Assembly (NCBI GenBank): GCA_014218235.1
Contig: CM024766.1
Location: 24,277,346 to 24,341,345, forward strand
Source: Colocasia esculenta
Taxonomy: Eukaryota; Streptophyta; Magnoliopsida; Alismatales; Araceae
Length of the DNA stretch: 64,000 nt
Direction: 5' to 3'
This document shows, one piece after another, positions 1-11,830 of the stretch (positions are counted from its first letter, which is position 1; each line of letters opens with the position of its first letter). The notes under the pieces are model-generated. The model ran no database searches. It worked only from the letters and a program-made list of their open reading frames with translations, and was not told the DNA's origin. A program made the translations under genes and the position numbers.

Positions 1-49
1 GATCCATGGCAGCCCAAGGTAATTTTAAGGTCAGTCAGTCAACCGACCC

Positions 50-2230
50 CCTCTCTTCGATGGTGAAGATTACCCTTACTGGAAGACCAGAATGGATACT
101 TTTTACAAGGACACGACTATCAAATTTGGTCCATAGTAGAAGAAGGTGATCTATTAGTCACAAATGAGAAAGCACAATGGACAGATGATGACAGAAAGAA
201 GATTTCCCTGAATTGCAAAGCAAAAAGTATCATATGATGTGCTCAAGTAAGAAGGAATTCAACAGAGTTTCAGCCTGCAAATCATCAATGGAAATGTGGG
301 AAAAGCTCAGGATTACTTATGAAGGCACAGACAATGTGAAGGAAACAAGAATTGATATTCTTGTCACTCAATATGAAAGATTTCAGATGCAATCAAGTGA
401 GTCCATAACCCAAATGTTCAGCGGTTCACTGACATCACAAATGGACTGGCTAGCCTGGGGAAAGTATATGAAATGGGAGATATGGTAAGAAAGATACTTA
501 GATCCTTACCGTCCTCATGGACTCCAAAAGTCACAGCAATAGAAGAAGCTAATGATCTGAAGAAATGTCTGTAGAAAAACTCATTGGGTCCCTTATGGCC
601 CATGAAATCAATATGGAAAGGCTAGGAGAGTCCTCTAGCAAAAGAAGCACTCCAACGCCTTAAAAGCTGAAGAAGATTCACCAGAAGCAAGCTCAGCTGA
701 AAGTGAAAGTAATACAAACAGCGAAAATGAAGAGCTATGTTATCCAGAAGGTTACAGCGAATCTTGGCTAAAAAGAAAAAGTCTCAATCTGGTAGAAAGT
801 ATTTCAAAATGAATAAGGACTTCAAGAAACCAGATGGAAAAGAAGTGAAGAAAGGAGAACCCATTTGCTACGAATGTAAGAAGCCAGGACACATTAAGAC
901 TGAGTGTCCTAAGTTAAAGAAATCAGAATTCAGGAGAAGAGGACAGTTCCAAGAAGTTTAGAAAGTTCAAAAGAAAGCAATGGCAACAGCATGGGAAAAC
1001 AGTAGCGACTCAGATAGTGAGTCGCGCTCCTGCAGTGATGAAGAAAAGCCCACTTGGCTTTCATGGCAAACACTGAAGAAAAGGTAACTTCTGACTCATC
1101 TTTTGATTCATGCAATGGTTCAGACTCCGATAGTTAGAAGAGGCTTTCAATGAACTTTATGAAAAGTATAAAGAAGTAACTAAACTATTAAAAGTAAGTA
1201 AGAAAAACATAGTCTGTATAAAAATACAAACTCAAGCTAAAATCAGAAAATGAACAACTAGAAAGTCAAATAATTGAACTTAAACGAAGAACGAACTGTT
1301 ATGTGAAGACCTAAAAGTAAAATGAACAAATAACTAAACTAGAAAACATGAAAGTACTGATGAATTACGGAAAGAAATTCAAACTTAAATGAAAGAAAAT
1401 GATAAACTATCAAGCACATAGAAAATTTTAAATGGTAAAACACTCTCTATATTAAAAGGTGCGAGAAGATCAGGTAAGAAGAAAAATGGATTAGGATATA
1501 CACCCCCAGATAATGAAGAAACCAAGGTCTATCCTAAAATATATCCAACACAAAATTTGTACCCGAACAAGATATAGCATACAAAGCTGATTTTAAATAA
1601 TAGAAAAAGTGACTAAGTTATCCTGTTGTAGTCACTGCAATAAGTTAGGACATATTAAAACTAATGTCCAACAAGGACACAAAAAATGGATTAAAAGATA
1701 AAGTTAATGATACTAACCAATCAGGACCCAAAAGGATTTGGGTACCTAAAGCTTGATGTCTTTATTCAAGACAACCCTCGAGCATCCAATGGTATTTGGA
1801 TAGTGGGTGCTCAAGACACATGTCAGGAAACAGAAGTTGTTCTCTCATCTCCAAGCTGAAGATGGACAGTTACCTATGGAGATAATGGGAAAGGAATGTA
1901 ATAGGCAGTGGCTCTGTGGAAAACAAAGGAAAAACAGTCATAAAAGATGTGCTACTAGTCAAGGGATGAAGCACAATCTCATTAGCATTAGCCAGCTGTG
2001 GCGACAGAGGCCATCAGATCAAATTTCAAGAGTCAAAGTGCAGTATACTAAAGGATGGAACAGTCATCTTCGAAACTAATAGAGAAAAGAATTTGTATGT
2101 GCTCTATCTTGAAGAACTCAAGATTCAAAATGTTTGCCTGGCGGCAAATAAAAATAAATCCACAGAATTATGGCACAGACGACTTGGATACTGCAGCATA
2201 GATGGCATGAGAAAATTACTAAGAAAATCT
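50..2230 (+). pseudogene. Decayed Ty1/copia retrotransposon: gag, zinc knuckle, protease, GAG-pre-integrase
   Basis: Fragments in several frames line up in copia order. A UBN2-like Gag stretch lies at 213-488 (MWEKLRITYEGTDNVKETR). A CCHC zinc knuckle follows at about 867-911 (CYECKKPGHIKTECP). The aspartic protease active site LDSGCSRHMSGN is at about 1797-1832, with KGMKHNLISISQL downstream. The GAG-pre-integrase motif LWHRRLGYCSIDGMRKLL is at 2168-2222. Frameshifts and stops separate the pieces, so no polyprotein can be made. The coding similarity stops abruptly at about 2230 and no integrase core follows. The 5' LTR would lie before the window. Confidence 0.85.
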
Positions 2231-3490
2231 TGTGACGGCCCTCGTTACACCGGTACGGTTATACCAACCCACGTCGGTATAGCGAGAGTCCTCACAGTGG
2301 GACATTTACCCAACGATACAAACAGCTGAGATACACGCGAATATATATAACAGAGTAGCGGAAGTAAAAGAGAACTATCTCCATCATTCATCATTCACAT
2401 TAAATACATGCAGTTTACAATTGCAAAAAAAACTAAAATTCACATGATTTAAATTGCTGAATAGAGATACAAAATGTCCACATATTACTTCTTTTAATGA
2501 TAGTTCTAATACAATGTCCAAGTACATACTAAGAAGTACACACAATCACAAGGATCTCAAAGCTGGCTAGTCTCCACGCTCGAGTCCGTCTCTACCGTCT
2601 CCTCCAACGGTGTCGTGTCACCACAACTACACCTGTACTCCGAAGCAAGGAGTGAGTCCGACGCAGCAAGTAACACTATGTATGATATACACGTACAAGT
2701 CCTAGTGGTTTCTACATGCACATACAATTAGCAACACATAGCATGCCAGTTCATTCAAGGTTTCAACTATCATGAAAGTTCTATAATTTTATACATAACG
2801 CATGCTTCAGATTTCAAAAATATAACATTCCACCTATCACATGGTCTCTAATCCGTTCACTTATGAACTTTAACCTTATCAAGAACCAAACATGAGAGTT
2901 ATCAAACATGGACAACTTACATACATAAACGGAGAACATAATTAGCATGGATTCTACATGTTCTAAGTACATACATAACTTTTTAACATGCTTTAGGTTG
3001 CTGATTTCGCATGGTTCAAAAACTATAAACCTACACATGAAAGCTACAATGTGGCTTAGAACATAACATATGAACAATCCATCATGCCAACTTTGCAACA
3101 CATACTCATTAATTGTTCCAAATCATGGATTCTAAAACACTTTGCACACATAAACATGGAATTGCTAACATGCATTTGCTGAATTCATCCGGTTCAGATT
3201 TAGCCTCAGAAAACGGATATCCATTGGCAGCCCTAACTGGCATCATGGACATGTCCTTTCAGGTTGAGAGCAACAGATGACGACGCCATGTTAAATGATA
3301 TCTTCTCTAAGACTGTTGTGAAAACCAGTGGGCATAACAGGTTTTGCATGGTGATAGAACACTCATAATCCATACAGTGCAAACATATCGACATTAAGCA
3401 AGTTTACTAATCAACAGAGGCATCGTTCCATGAGAATAATAATAGATAAGTAAAATAGACATGATGAAATATGAACAGGAATATATATAT

Positions 3491-3522
<32 letters not shown>

Positions 3523-3882
3523 GGAAGCAGTGGAGGCGTTCCAAATGGAACTTGCCTTAGAGAGGATATCGTCGCCCCCCACTACAGGTGCGAAAAGAAA
3601 ACACGATCTTCTCCCAGGGTCAACCACATCCAGTGAGATACCAGTTGCACACTGTTAATCTCGTAAAACAAAAGCTATCTAATATGTATGAAAGAATCTC
3701 TACTGGATGTAGGGCAAAAGAAGCATGCACCGAACACCGACAACGCAGAGACGAGGCAGCTTGTAGCAAAGGGGAAGGCGTGGCACGTCGACGGCAAGCA
3801 GAGGCGTGTACTTCTATGTCGAGGGCACGGGGAAGAGGCGACCAGCAGAGAGTGATTCTCCGGTGGTGATCACGGTGTCACA
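2231..3882. mobile_element. Possible LTR or LTR-like insertion, non-coding
   Basis: The copia fragment is cut at a TGTGACGGCC sequence, and a matching CACGGTGTCACA end lies at 3871-3882. The termini are therefore TG...CA with the short inverted repeat TGTGAC/GTCACA, as in plant gypsy LTRs. No convincing ORF is present. The flanking 5-mers (aatct and tatga) do not match and the copia reading does not resume, so the boundary and class are inferred. A TA-rich microsatellite lies inside. Confidence 0.35.
3482..3522. repeat. (TA)n microsatellite
   Basis: Run of TA dinucleotides with two interruptions, visible directly. The short ORF that reads through it is low complexity. Confidence 0.9.
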
Positions 3883-4490
3883 TATGAAGACCGAGAGAGA
3901 GACTGCAGAGAGCATTTCTTTTTGGGAAAAGCATGTCGCTTTTGATTTCTCTCTCTCTCTCTCTCTCCTTCTATGACAACTGCCCACGCCCCATTAAGTG
4001 CTGGTCCACATCTTCAGGGACGGACACGTCTCACAATCTCTCCAAGCAAAAAGGGAAAAAAAAATTGGCAAAAGAGTGTGGCCCAATAAGGCCCGCAGCC
4101 ACCTCACACCGTGCTCGCCCTACCCCACCCAACGCGGCAGGCGAGCATGCGTGTGTGGTCTGAGCATACCTTCTTCTAGTTCCATAGGAACAAGTCCTTA
4201 GAATCACAAGGACTTATAAAAGCCACTCTCTTACTTGTGTTTTCCAATATGGGACAAAACTCATAAACACACAAGTCACACTCTCCTACCAAATCTTGAG
4301 TTTCCCTTAGACTTGCTGTCACCCTTCTTCTACCCAACATTAGACTCATAGCGAAAGGTACATCTGGCCTTGCATATTTCCCAAAGAACAAGCAATAACA
4401 TATAGACGCCGATAAAACCCAATGGACTTTTAATATTGGTGCCTGAAATGAAACTCGACATCTAATGGAAGTTTGGTCATGCATAAATAC
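3883..4490. other. Unassigned non-coding stretch with a (CT)n run
   Basis: A CT dinucleotide run lies at 3948-3967. At about 4190-4290 the text resembles LTR or promoter DNA (TTTCCAATATGGGACAAAAC). A minus-strand ORF crosses 4176-4490 but matches no family recognised here. It is probably the flank or 3' remnant of the LINE that follows. Confidence 0.4.
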
Positions 4491-5429
4491 ATTATTAGCA
4501 GTGCCACCCATATGTCCACAGTTCCCCTGCCATAGAAAATTAGCACATAATCTATCAGTATGCCTGCATATCGTCTTAGGCATAGATGTAGAGAAAGCCA
4601 AGTATATTGGGATCCGATTTAATAAAAAACAACCCGGCCAGCTTGAGATAGAAGCTTTCACTTCCATCCCTCTAATCAACTATAACAAATCTGAAGTCCG
4701 CCACCTTACTTCTGCCCATCTTCAGAGGTACTCCAAGATAATTAAAGGAAGTGGCCTTTCTCGTACCCACTTCAAGACTGCGGCCTCTGGAAAAGGGATG
4801 CAGGCACCTTAGGGGAAAGCAAGAAGCAACTTTTATGAGTATTTGACCTTCATAGGCCTTAACAAAATCATCAATCTTCTTATGCTCGCAGCATTGATAA
4901 GAAGAAGAGTATAATCGGCATACAGTAAATGCGAGACCCGCATCCCATTCTGGCGTCCTAAGAAATAAGCTATCTGACCAGATGTATATGCATCACGAAT
5001 AGACCTGCAACAAAGGACCTCCTCCGCTATAATAAAGAGAGATGGCGCCAAAGGATCCCCTGGCGAATATCTCTTGAAGACTTGAAATATCCATAGAGAG
5101 CCCCATTAAAATTGACAGAAAACCAGCAGTTGGATATGAGCATGCCATTTATGAAGTGAAGCGAGAGTTAAAACCAAACCTCCGCATGACTGCCAGAAGG
5201 AAATCCCATTCCAATCGATCATACGCCTTCGCCATATCTAGCTTAATTACGAACGGCGTTAACGTACCTGGTAATGTCATTTAGCAATTGGCGGGCCAAT
5301 GCAACATTATCTAAAATGAACCTGCCCTTCACAAACGCCCCCAGCTCTTCTGAAACTAGCTCAGGTAAGTATAGGAGCTAACCGTTCACAGAAGACACGG
5401 GAAACAATTTTATAAACAAAGTTGCAAAG
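4490..5429 (-). pseudogene. LINE-A reverse transcriptase, C-terminal half
   Basis: Read on the minus strand, this is the later part of an L1-type LINE ORF2. At 4833-5051 PSLFIIAEEVLCCRSI is followed by SHLLYADYTLLLINA, where the catalytic YADD is mutated to YADY. The thumb motif SFNYLGVPLKMGRSKV is at about 4710-4760, and RLCANFLWQG is at about 4520-4550. Frameshifts and stops are present. The upstream half lies at 10933-11830, beyond the copia element that interrupts it. The 3' boundary is unclear because the similarity fades near 4490. Confidence 0.85.
5425..5429. repeat. Target site duplication, left copy (CAAAG)
   Basis: The same five bases follow the 3' LTR at 10928-10932, as expected for copia integrase. 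Confidence 0.93.
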
Positions 5430-6239
5430 TGTTGAGATGTGGCTCAAATTCAGTGGGGCATCTTCGGGTCCGTAACAGAAGTATGAGCAGGTGTTCCTCA
5501 GGTACAGTCGTGAAGGAGTGCGGAGGCCATTGATCTCTGCGGCACAGATCAAATCGGCGAGGTTCGGGCTAGGTCGGGTGGCACTGGACAGATCGGTCGA
5601 CCGCCCTGGCCAGAGCGGTCGACTGACCAGTGCAGGTGCGGTAGAAGAGACCATCCTGGGAAAAGCGGTCGACCGATTTGCCTGAGTCGGTCGACCGATT
5701 CTCAACCCAGCCCAGCAGGGGCCAGTCCTGTGAAAAGCGGTCGACCGATTTGACTGGGTCGGGTGGCACTGGACAGATCGGTCGACGCCCCTGGCCAGAG
5801 CGATCGACCGACCAGTGCAGGGTGCGGTAGAAGACCATCCTGGGAAAAGTGGTCGACCGATTTGCCTGAGTCGGTCGACCGATTCTCAACCCAGCCCAGC
5901 AGGGGCCAGTCTTGTGAAAAGCGGTCGACCGATTTGACTGGGTTGGTCGACCGCTTCCGGCGGGTCCAATTTTGGGCAGTTTCCTCGGTTTGCTTCTTTG
6001 TATTTAAGGCCGTGTTTTTTGTCCTAGGGTTGTAGAACGATTCTTCATAGTGGAAAAGGCGGCTGTAGGGAGGTTGGGCTTCGTGGAGTAGGTTTGGCAC
6101 ATCGCCAATCCGAACCACGTAAATCTTGTGTCTTGTCTCTTCTCCTTCTCTATGTTTCTGCTGTGTTTGTGTTTTTCATCTTGCATATGTCTGATCTCGA
6201 GCTTGAAGGTGAGGCATCAGAGGGCATTTCCGCACAACA
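5430..6239 (+). repeat. 5' LTR of the copia element, 810 bp
   Basis: It starts TGTTGAGATG and ends CACAACA. It matches the 3' LTR at 10307-10927 but is 189 bp longer because of an internal 185-bp tandem duplication. A TATA-like TGTATTTAAGG lies at about 5999-6009, placing the transcription start in the last third. The middle is packed with the self-complementary decamer CGGTCGACCG and near-matches, about eleven in this LTR and six in the other. Confidence 0.95.
5573..5942 (+). repeat. 185-bp tandem duplication inside the 5' LTR
   Basis: Two adjacent copies (5573-5757 and 5758-5942) both begin GTCGGGTGGCACTGGACAGA and carry several GGTCGACCG palindromes. The 3' LTR has a single copy at about 10452. 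The duplication therefore arose after insertion or by recombination. Confidence 0.9.
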
Positions 6240-6242
6240 AAT

Positions 6243-6254
6243 TGGTATCAGAGC
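6243..6254 (+). promoter_or_regulatory. Primer-binding site, initiator tRNA-Met type
   Basis: TGGTATCAGAGC lies three bases after the end of the 5' LTR. It is complementary to the 3' end of plant initiator tRNA-Met, the usual copia primer. Confidence 0.92.
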
Positions 6255-6300
6255 CCAGGTTGGTGCGAGTTCATCTCCGGTTGGTAAACACATATCAAGG

Positions 6301-7140
6301 ATGAGCGGACTGATGAAAGCTGAGTTCGACAAGTTCGATGGAAAGGGAAACTTCAGTCTATGGCAGATGAGAGTGAAGGATTTGCTGGTGCAACAGCGGG
6401 TCATCAGGGTATTGACAGGGCAGAAGTCTGCAAAGATGGATGATGAAGAGTGGGAAGAGCTGGAGCAAATGGCGTTCAGCACCATTCGAATGTGTCGGCA
6501 GATTCAGTTCTATACGATGTGATGACGGAGAAGACTGCAAAAGGATATGGAAAAAGTTAGAAAGTCTCTACATGGCCAAGAATGTTACAAACAAACTTTT
6601 CTTGAAGAAAGAGCTTACAGCCTTCGGATGACAGAAGGAGGAGATCTGATTCAGCATATGAATCGATTCACTCAAGTGGTAAGTGACCTGTTGCAACTTG
6701 AAGTCAAGTTTGATGAGGAAGATAAAGCAATCATGTTATTGTGTTCTCTTCCGTCCTCTTTTGACCATCTCATTACTACACTGATGTATGGCAAAGAAAC
6801 TCTTGCCTTTGAGGAAGTCACTGCAGTTCTTAGGTCTAATGAGGCAAGGAGAAAGTACAATAGCGAGGACTCTCAGCCAGAGGGGCTGATTGCAAAGGAG
6901 AAGGGTAGAGGAAGGTCAAAAGATAGGAATCAAGGGAAGAACAGATCAAGGTCCAAGTCTAAATCAAAGAAGGGTGAGAAGACAAAGTGCTATAAGTGCC
7001 ATCAGAAGGGGCACTTTAAGAGAGATTGTCCTTTGCTAAAGAAAAAGGAAGAAGACAAGGTCAGGCCTTCTTCAAGTTCTGCTAGCGTGGCAGTGGACAA
7101 CTCTGATGATGGAGAGCTATTGGTAGCCTCATCAGGTAAG
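6301..7140 (+). pseudogene. copia gag (nucleocapsid region)
   Basis: The start at 6301 follows the primer-binding site and opens MSGLMKAEFDKFDGKGNFSL, then LWQMRVKDLLVQQRVI, which is typical of copia Gag. A frameshift near 6500 moves the reading into the frame that starts at 6547 (ECYKQTFLEERAYSLRM...). That frame runs through a UBN2-type Gag region, a basic RSKSKSKKG linker and the CCHC knuckle CYKCHQKGHFKRDCP at about 6988-7030. The protein would coat the element's RNA in virus-like particles. It is broken and non-functional. Confidence 0.9.
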
Positions 7141-8110
7141 GACTCATTCTTGAACACATGGACTATGGATTCTGGATGCTCGTTTCATTATTGTCCTCAC
7201 AGAGAATGGTTTGATACCTACAAGAATTATGAAGGTGGCTCTGTCGTGCTGGGTGATGATCACCCGTGTAAAGTCATAGGTATCAGGAATATCAGAATTC
7301 GGATGCATGATGGTGTGATTAGAAACACTAGGAGAGGTCAGACATGTTCCGGAGTTGAAGAAGAATTTAATCTCTCTTGGTCAATTAGAGAGAACAGGGC
7401 ATGGGCTTTCAGTAGCTCTTGGCAGCGGCACGTTCAAAGTCAGTAAAGGTGTCCTGGTTGTGATGAAGGGAAAGCGAATTGAAAACAATTTGTACAGGCT
7501 CATAGGGAGTACAATTGTGGGAAATGTGCGCTACAACTTCATCTGAGACCAGCACAGATGACACCGCTCTTTGGCACATGCGACTTGGTCACAGGATGAG
7601 CGAGTGTGATGGAACTGCACAAAAGAAATTACTGAATGGTGTGAAAACATGCAAGTTAGATTTCTGCAAACACTGCGTGTATGGAAAGCAGTGTAGAGTC
7701 AATTTCAAAACTTCAACATATAGGAGCAAGGAAGTGCTAGAATATGTACACACAGATGTGTGGGGGCCAGTGTCTACACCATCAAAGGCGGGATCTTTAT
7801 ATTTTATCACCTTCATCGATGATTGCTCAAGGAAGGTGTGGGTATACTTCATGAAGCACAAATCAGAAGTATTTACAAAGTTCAAGCAGTGGAAAGCCAT
7901 GGTTGAAAAATAGATAGGGAAGCATGTGAAGTGCATCAGGTCTGATAATGGCACTGAATACAAGTCAGCTGAGTTCATTGATTACTGCAAAGATGAAGGA
8001 ATTATGAGAAATTTCACAGCTCCAGGGACCCCACAGCAAAATGGGGTAGCAGAAAGAATGAATAGGACACTGCTTGAAAGGGCAAGATGTATGAGGATCT
8101 AGGCCGGTCT
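7141..8110 (+). pseudogene. copia protease and integrase region
   Basis: The protease active site is WTMDSGCSFHY at about 7160-7192. GAG-pre-integrase is LWHMRLGHRMSE at about 7569-7604. The integrase core has HTDVWGPVSTPSKAG, FIDDCSRKVWVYF, IRSDNGTEYKSAEF and PQQNGVAERMNRTLLERARC. These contain the D, D and E residues of the DDE triad. Stops interrupt it, one in KW..MVEK-stop-IGKH at about 7911-7913, at a position normally Gln. Frame changes at about 7350-7550 also break the ORF. Confidence 0.92.
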
Positions 8111-8249
8111 CCTAAAAGCTTTTGGGCTGAAGCGGTAAAAACAGCATGTTATTTGGTAAACAGATCCCTTCTTCAAAGTTGGAAGGAAAGGTTGCTGAGG
8201 AGGTGTGGAGGAATAAGGAGATTGATTATTCCAGGCTGAAAATCTTGGA

Positions 8250-10226
8250 TGTCCAGCATATGTCCACATCCAAGCAGATCAACGGTCCAAGTTGGATCCT
8301 AAGTCTCGAAAGTGTATCTTCATCGGATACCTAAGCGAAGTGAAGGGATATAAATTCTGGGATCCAGAGAAAAGGAAGGTGGTCATAAGCAAAGATGTGG
8401 TGTTTGATGAGACATCTATGCTAAGAGAAATGGGAGATAATATTGTCAAAGATGATGACAAAGAAAAATCAAGAGTTCAAGTGGAGCTTGATTGGGATCT
8501 TTAAAAGCAAAAGAAATTCAAGAGGAATCCCCAGATGCCGAGCAAGAAGATCATCCGCAGGAGACTCTGATTTCTGATAGACCACGACAGACTATTAAAC
8601 CGCCAACGAGGTATGGTTTTGAGGATGTGGTTTCATTTGCTCTTGTTTCTAGTTGTGGAGATCCAGGTTCTTTCAGGGAGGCAGTATCCAGTCCAGAACA
8701 GGATAGGTGGACGGAAGCTATGGTGGAAGAAGTGGAGTCACTACACAAAAACAAGACTTGGGAGTTGGTAGAACTTCCAAAAGGAAAGAAAGCCATAGGT
8801 TGCAAGTGGGTCTATAGAAAGAAGGAAGCTACATCAGAAAAGGAAGGAGAAAGGTACAAGGCAAGGTTGGTTGCAAAAGGATACTCACAGAAGGAAGGAA
8901 TAGACTACAATGAAGTTTTCTCTCCAGTGGTGAGGCACACTTCAATCAGAATATTGCTGGCTATGGTGTCCTAGTTAGACTTAGAACTGGAGCAGTTAGA
9001 TGTGAAGACTGCCTTCTTACATGGTGATTGGAAGAGCAGATCTTTATGGAGCAGCCAGAAGGGTTCAAGGAAGTGGGCAAAGAGAACTATGTGTATAAGT
9101 TAAAGAAGTCACTATATGGGTTTAAAACAGTCACCAAGACAGTGGTACAAGCGTTTTGACACATACATGTTGAGTATTGACTTCACTAGATGTGAGTATG
9201 ACTGTTGTGCTTATTCCAAAACTCTTTCTGATGGTAGTTACATTTCTTAATGTTATGTGGATGATATGCTCATAGTTGCTAAGAATATGAAGGATATCAA
9301 TAATTTGAAATCCTTGCTGAACAAAGAGTTCGACATGAAGGATCTTGGTGCAGCAAAGAAGATCCTTGGAATGGAAATCTGTAGAGACAGGAAAGCAGGA
9401 AAACTTTGGCTCTCTCAGAGAAGGTACATCGAAAAGGTGTTAAAAAGGTTCGGCATGGAGGATGCTAAACCAGTGGGAACACCTTTGGCTAATCATTTCA
9501 GATTGTCAATTGAACAAAGTCTAAAGACAAAAGAAGAAATGATAGAAATGTCTAAGGTACCATATGCAAATGTCGTGGGATGCTTGATGTACGCTATGGT
9601 GTGTACAAGACCGGACCTTGCACACGCAGTGAGCATGGTAAGCTAGTCCATGTCAAAGCCAGGAAAGGAGCATTGGCAGGCAGTCAAATGGGTGGTTCAG
9701 GTACTTGCAGGGAACATCTGATTATGGAATTCAATATGGCGAAGGACATGAAAAGCTTACAGTTGTTGGGTATGTTGATTCTGACTATGCTGGAGAGATT
9801 GACAATAGAAGGTCCACAACTGGATATGTTTTAACATTGGGTGGAGGACCTATATGCTGGAGATCTATGCTACAGTCAGTGGTAGCATTGTCAACAACTG
9901 AGGCTGAGTACATGGCAGTGACGGAGGCAGCAAAGGAAACTCTGAGGCTGAAGGGTTTACTGGTGGAGCTTGGTGTGAGTCAACAAAGGGTTCAATTGTA
10001 GTGTGATAGTCAGAGTGCTATCTATTTGGCAAAGAATCAAGTGTACCATGCCAGGACGAAGCACATAGCGGTGAGGTTTCACAAGATCAGAGAGCTGATC
10101 ACTACAGGTGAGATTGATCTAGTGAAGGTGCATACACAGGAGAATGCAACTGATATGCTTACAAAGTCAGTCACAGTGGAGAAGTTCAAACACTGTTTGG
10201 ACTTATTACAGGTCGCTTCATGTTAA
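8250..10226 (+). pseudogene. copia reverse transcriptase and RNase H
   Basis: Reverse transcriptase opens with EAMVEEVESLHKNKTWELVE and KGKKAIGCKWVYRKK (8700-8825), then RYKARLVAKGYSQKEGIDY. The catalytic YVDDM is at about 9254-9268. RNase H shows VGYVDSDYAGEIDNRRSTTG, SMLQSVVALSTTEAEYMAV and RTKHIAVRFHKIRELI, ending VASC-stop at 10226. Stops at about 8972 and 9643 and a frame change before YVDD inactivate it. The first and several others are TAG where copia proteins usually have Gln. Confidence 0.93.
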
Positions 10227-10294
10227 GTTTGCCGAGATTGTTGTTACAGGTGGAGTTGCAAGACTGAAGTTCTTCAAGTGGGTGATTGTTCGCC

Positions 10295-10306
10295 AAGGTG
10301 GAGATT
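10295..10306 (+). other. Polypurine tract of the copia element
   Basis: AAGGTGGAGATT immediately precedes the TGTTGAG start of the 3' LTR, where plus-strand DNA priming would occur. Confidence 0.75.
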
Positions 10307-10927
10307 TGTTGAGATGTGGCTCAAATTCAGTGGGGCATCTTCGGGTCCGTAACAGTAGTATGAGCAGGTGTTCCTCAGGTACAGTCGTGAAGGAGTGCGG
10401 AGGCCATTGTTCTCTGCGGCACAGATCAAATCGGCGAGGTTCGGGCTGGGTCGGGTGGTACTGGACAGATCGGTCGACCGCTCTGGCCAGAGCGGTCGAC
10501 CGACCAGTGCAGGGTGCGGTAGAAGACCACCCTGGGAAAAGCGATCGATCAATTTTCCTGGGCGGTCGACCGATTCTCAACCCAGCCCAGCAGGGGCCAG
10601 TCTGTGAAAAGCGGTCGACCGATTTGACTGGGTCGGTCGACCGCTTCCGGCAGGTCCAATTTTGGACAGTTTCCTCGGTTTGCTTCTTTGTATTTAAGGC
10701 CATGTTTTTTGGACTAGGGTTGTAGAACGATTCTTCATAGGAAAAGGCGAATGTAGGGAGGTTGGGCTCCATGTAGTAGGTTTGGCACATCGCCAATCCG
10801 AACCACGTAAATCTTGTGTCTTGTCTCTTCTCCTTCTCTCTGTTTCTGCTGTGTTTGTGTTTTTCATCTTGCATATGTCCGATCTCGAGCTTGAAGGTGA
10901 GGCATCAGAGGGCATTTCCACACAACA
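10307..10927 (+). repeat. 3' LTR of the copia element, 621 bp
   Basis: Same ends as the 5' LTR (TGTTGAGATG...CACAACA), with one copy of the 185-bp segment that the 5' LTR carries twice. Bases CAAAG follow at 10928-10932 and complete the target duplication. Confidence 0.95.
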
Positions 10928-10932
10928 CAAAG

Positions 10933-11830
10933 ACTTATAACTGGTCTAAAGTCAGAAAAGGATGATGGCTCTTTGACCTTAGGTACTAAAGTGATTAAAG
11001 ATGATGAAGTAAAACCCACCTTAATTGGTACTGCAGGGAACCCAGCAAAGAAATCCCGCACCGCTTGCACCATGTACATCTCGGCCAATGATATGGTCAA
11101 CAAGCTGTAAAGAAATACCCAGAAAAGCCATCTGGACCAGGCGCACTTGACCCCTTCATGGAGAAAAACCACTCCTCCTCACTCAGCATTGCACATAAAT
11201 AAATATTCTGCTCCGTAGTTACAATAGAAGTTATACAGTCTAAAAGATGAGCATGAATGGCAGTGTTCCTCTCAAGTCACTCTACAGCTTTCTCTTTTAA
11301 AATCTCTTGATCTGAGGTCCAAGCCTCAGAACCATCCACCTTTAAGCGCCTGACATAGCTCTTCCTCCGATTATTTTGAATAGTGGCATGATAGAAAGCC
11401 GTATTCATGTTTCAACCCAATCAACCCTCGATTTCTGACACCATAACACCTCCTCCCGAGATAGCTAGGGCTTGACGCAAAAAGACCCGGGCAGCATTCA
11501 AGGCTTCCCTATTCATATCTGATGGTTTGAGTATCAAACAGATATTGCGCCATATATATATCCACCTCATCTTCTGCATCTTTAACACCTTACATGACAA
11601 TATTACCAAAGACTGTTTTATTCCACACCCTTTCAACTTAACCTAAAGCCTCACCATGCCAATAGGATGATCAGATAAGGTACCCACCCAAGCATCCTTC
11701 ACCACCGTGCAAAAAGTATCATGCGTGGTACGTCCACATTCTTTGAAGGAATAATCTGCTCGGGCTCCTGCTCGATTGGGCCATCCAGAGGTGCATCTAT
11801 AGGGGCATGGTCAGATGGTCTGTGGAAATG
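10933..11830 (-). pseudogene. LINE-A endonuclease end and N-terminal reverse transcriptase
   Basis: Read on the minus strand, the SDHAPI motif of the LINE endonuclease C-terminus is at about 11798-11816. Then come FCTVVKDAWVGTLSDHPIGM, NTAFYHATIQNNRRKS, APGPDGFSGYFF and FFAGFPAVPIKVGFTSSSLI, with FSDFRPVISLC at about 10960. These are the ordered pre-palm motifs of L1-type ORF2. The reading continues at 5429 downward once the copia element is removed. The 5' end (most of the endonuclease and ORF1) is missing. Confidence 0.87.

Larger units (their letters stand above)
5430..10927 (+). mobile_element. Full-length Ty1/copia retrotransposon, inactive
   Basis: A complete structure can be read: 5' LTR (5430-6239), primer-binding site (6243-6254), gag, protease, integrase, reverse transcriptase, RNase H, polypurine tract (10295-10306) and 3' LTR (10307-10927). 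The 5-bp target duplication CAAAG sits at 5425-5429 and 10928-10932. The order PR-IN-RT-RH is that of copia. Frameshifts and stops break the polyprotein, so this copy could move only with enzymes supplied in trans. It lies in LINE-A, in the opposite transcriptional orientation. Confidence 0.95.

Noticed and set aside
6004..6186. Short minus-strand ORFs in the copia LTR and their 3' LTR counterpart (10694-10930)
   Set aside because: They are shadows within LTR sequence, duplicated only because the LTRs are repeats.
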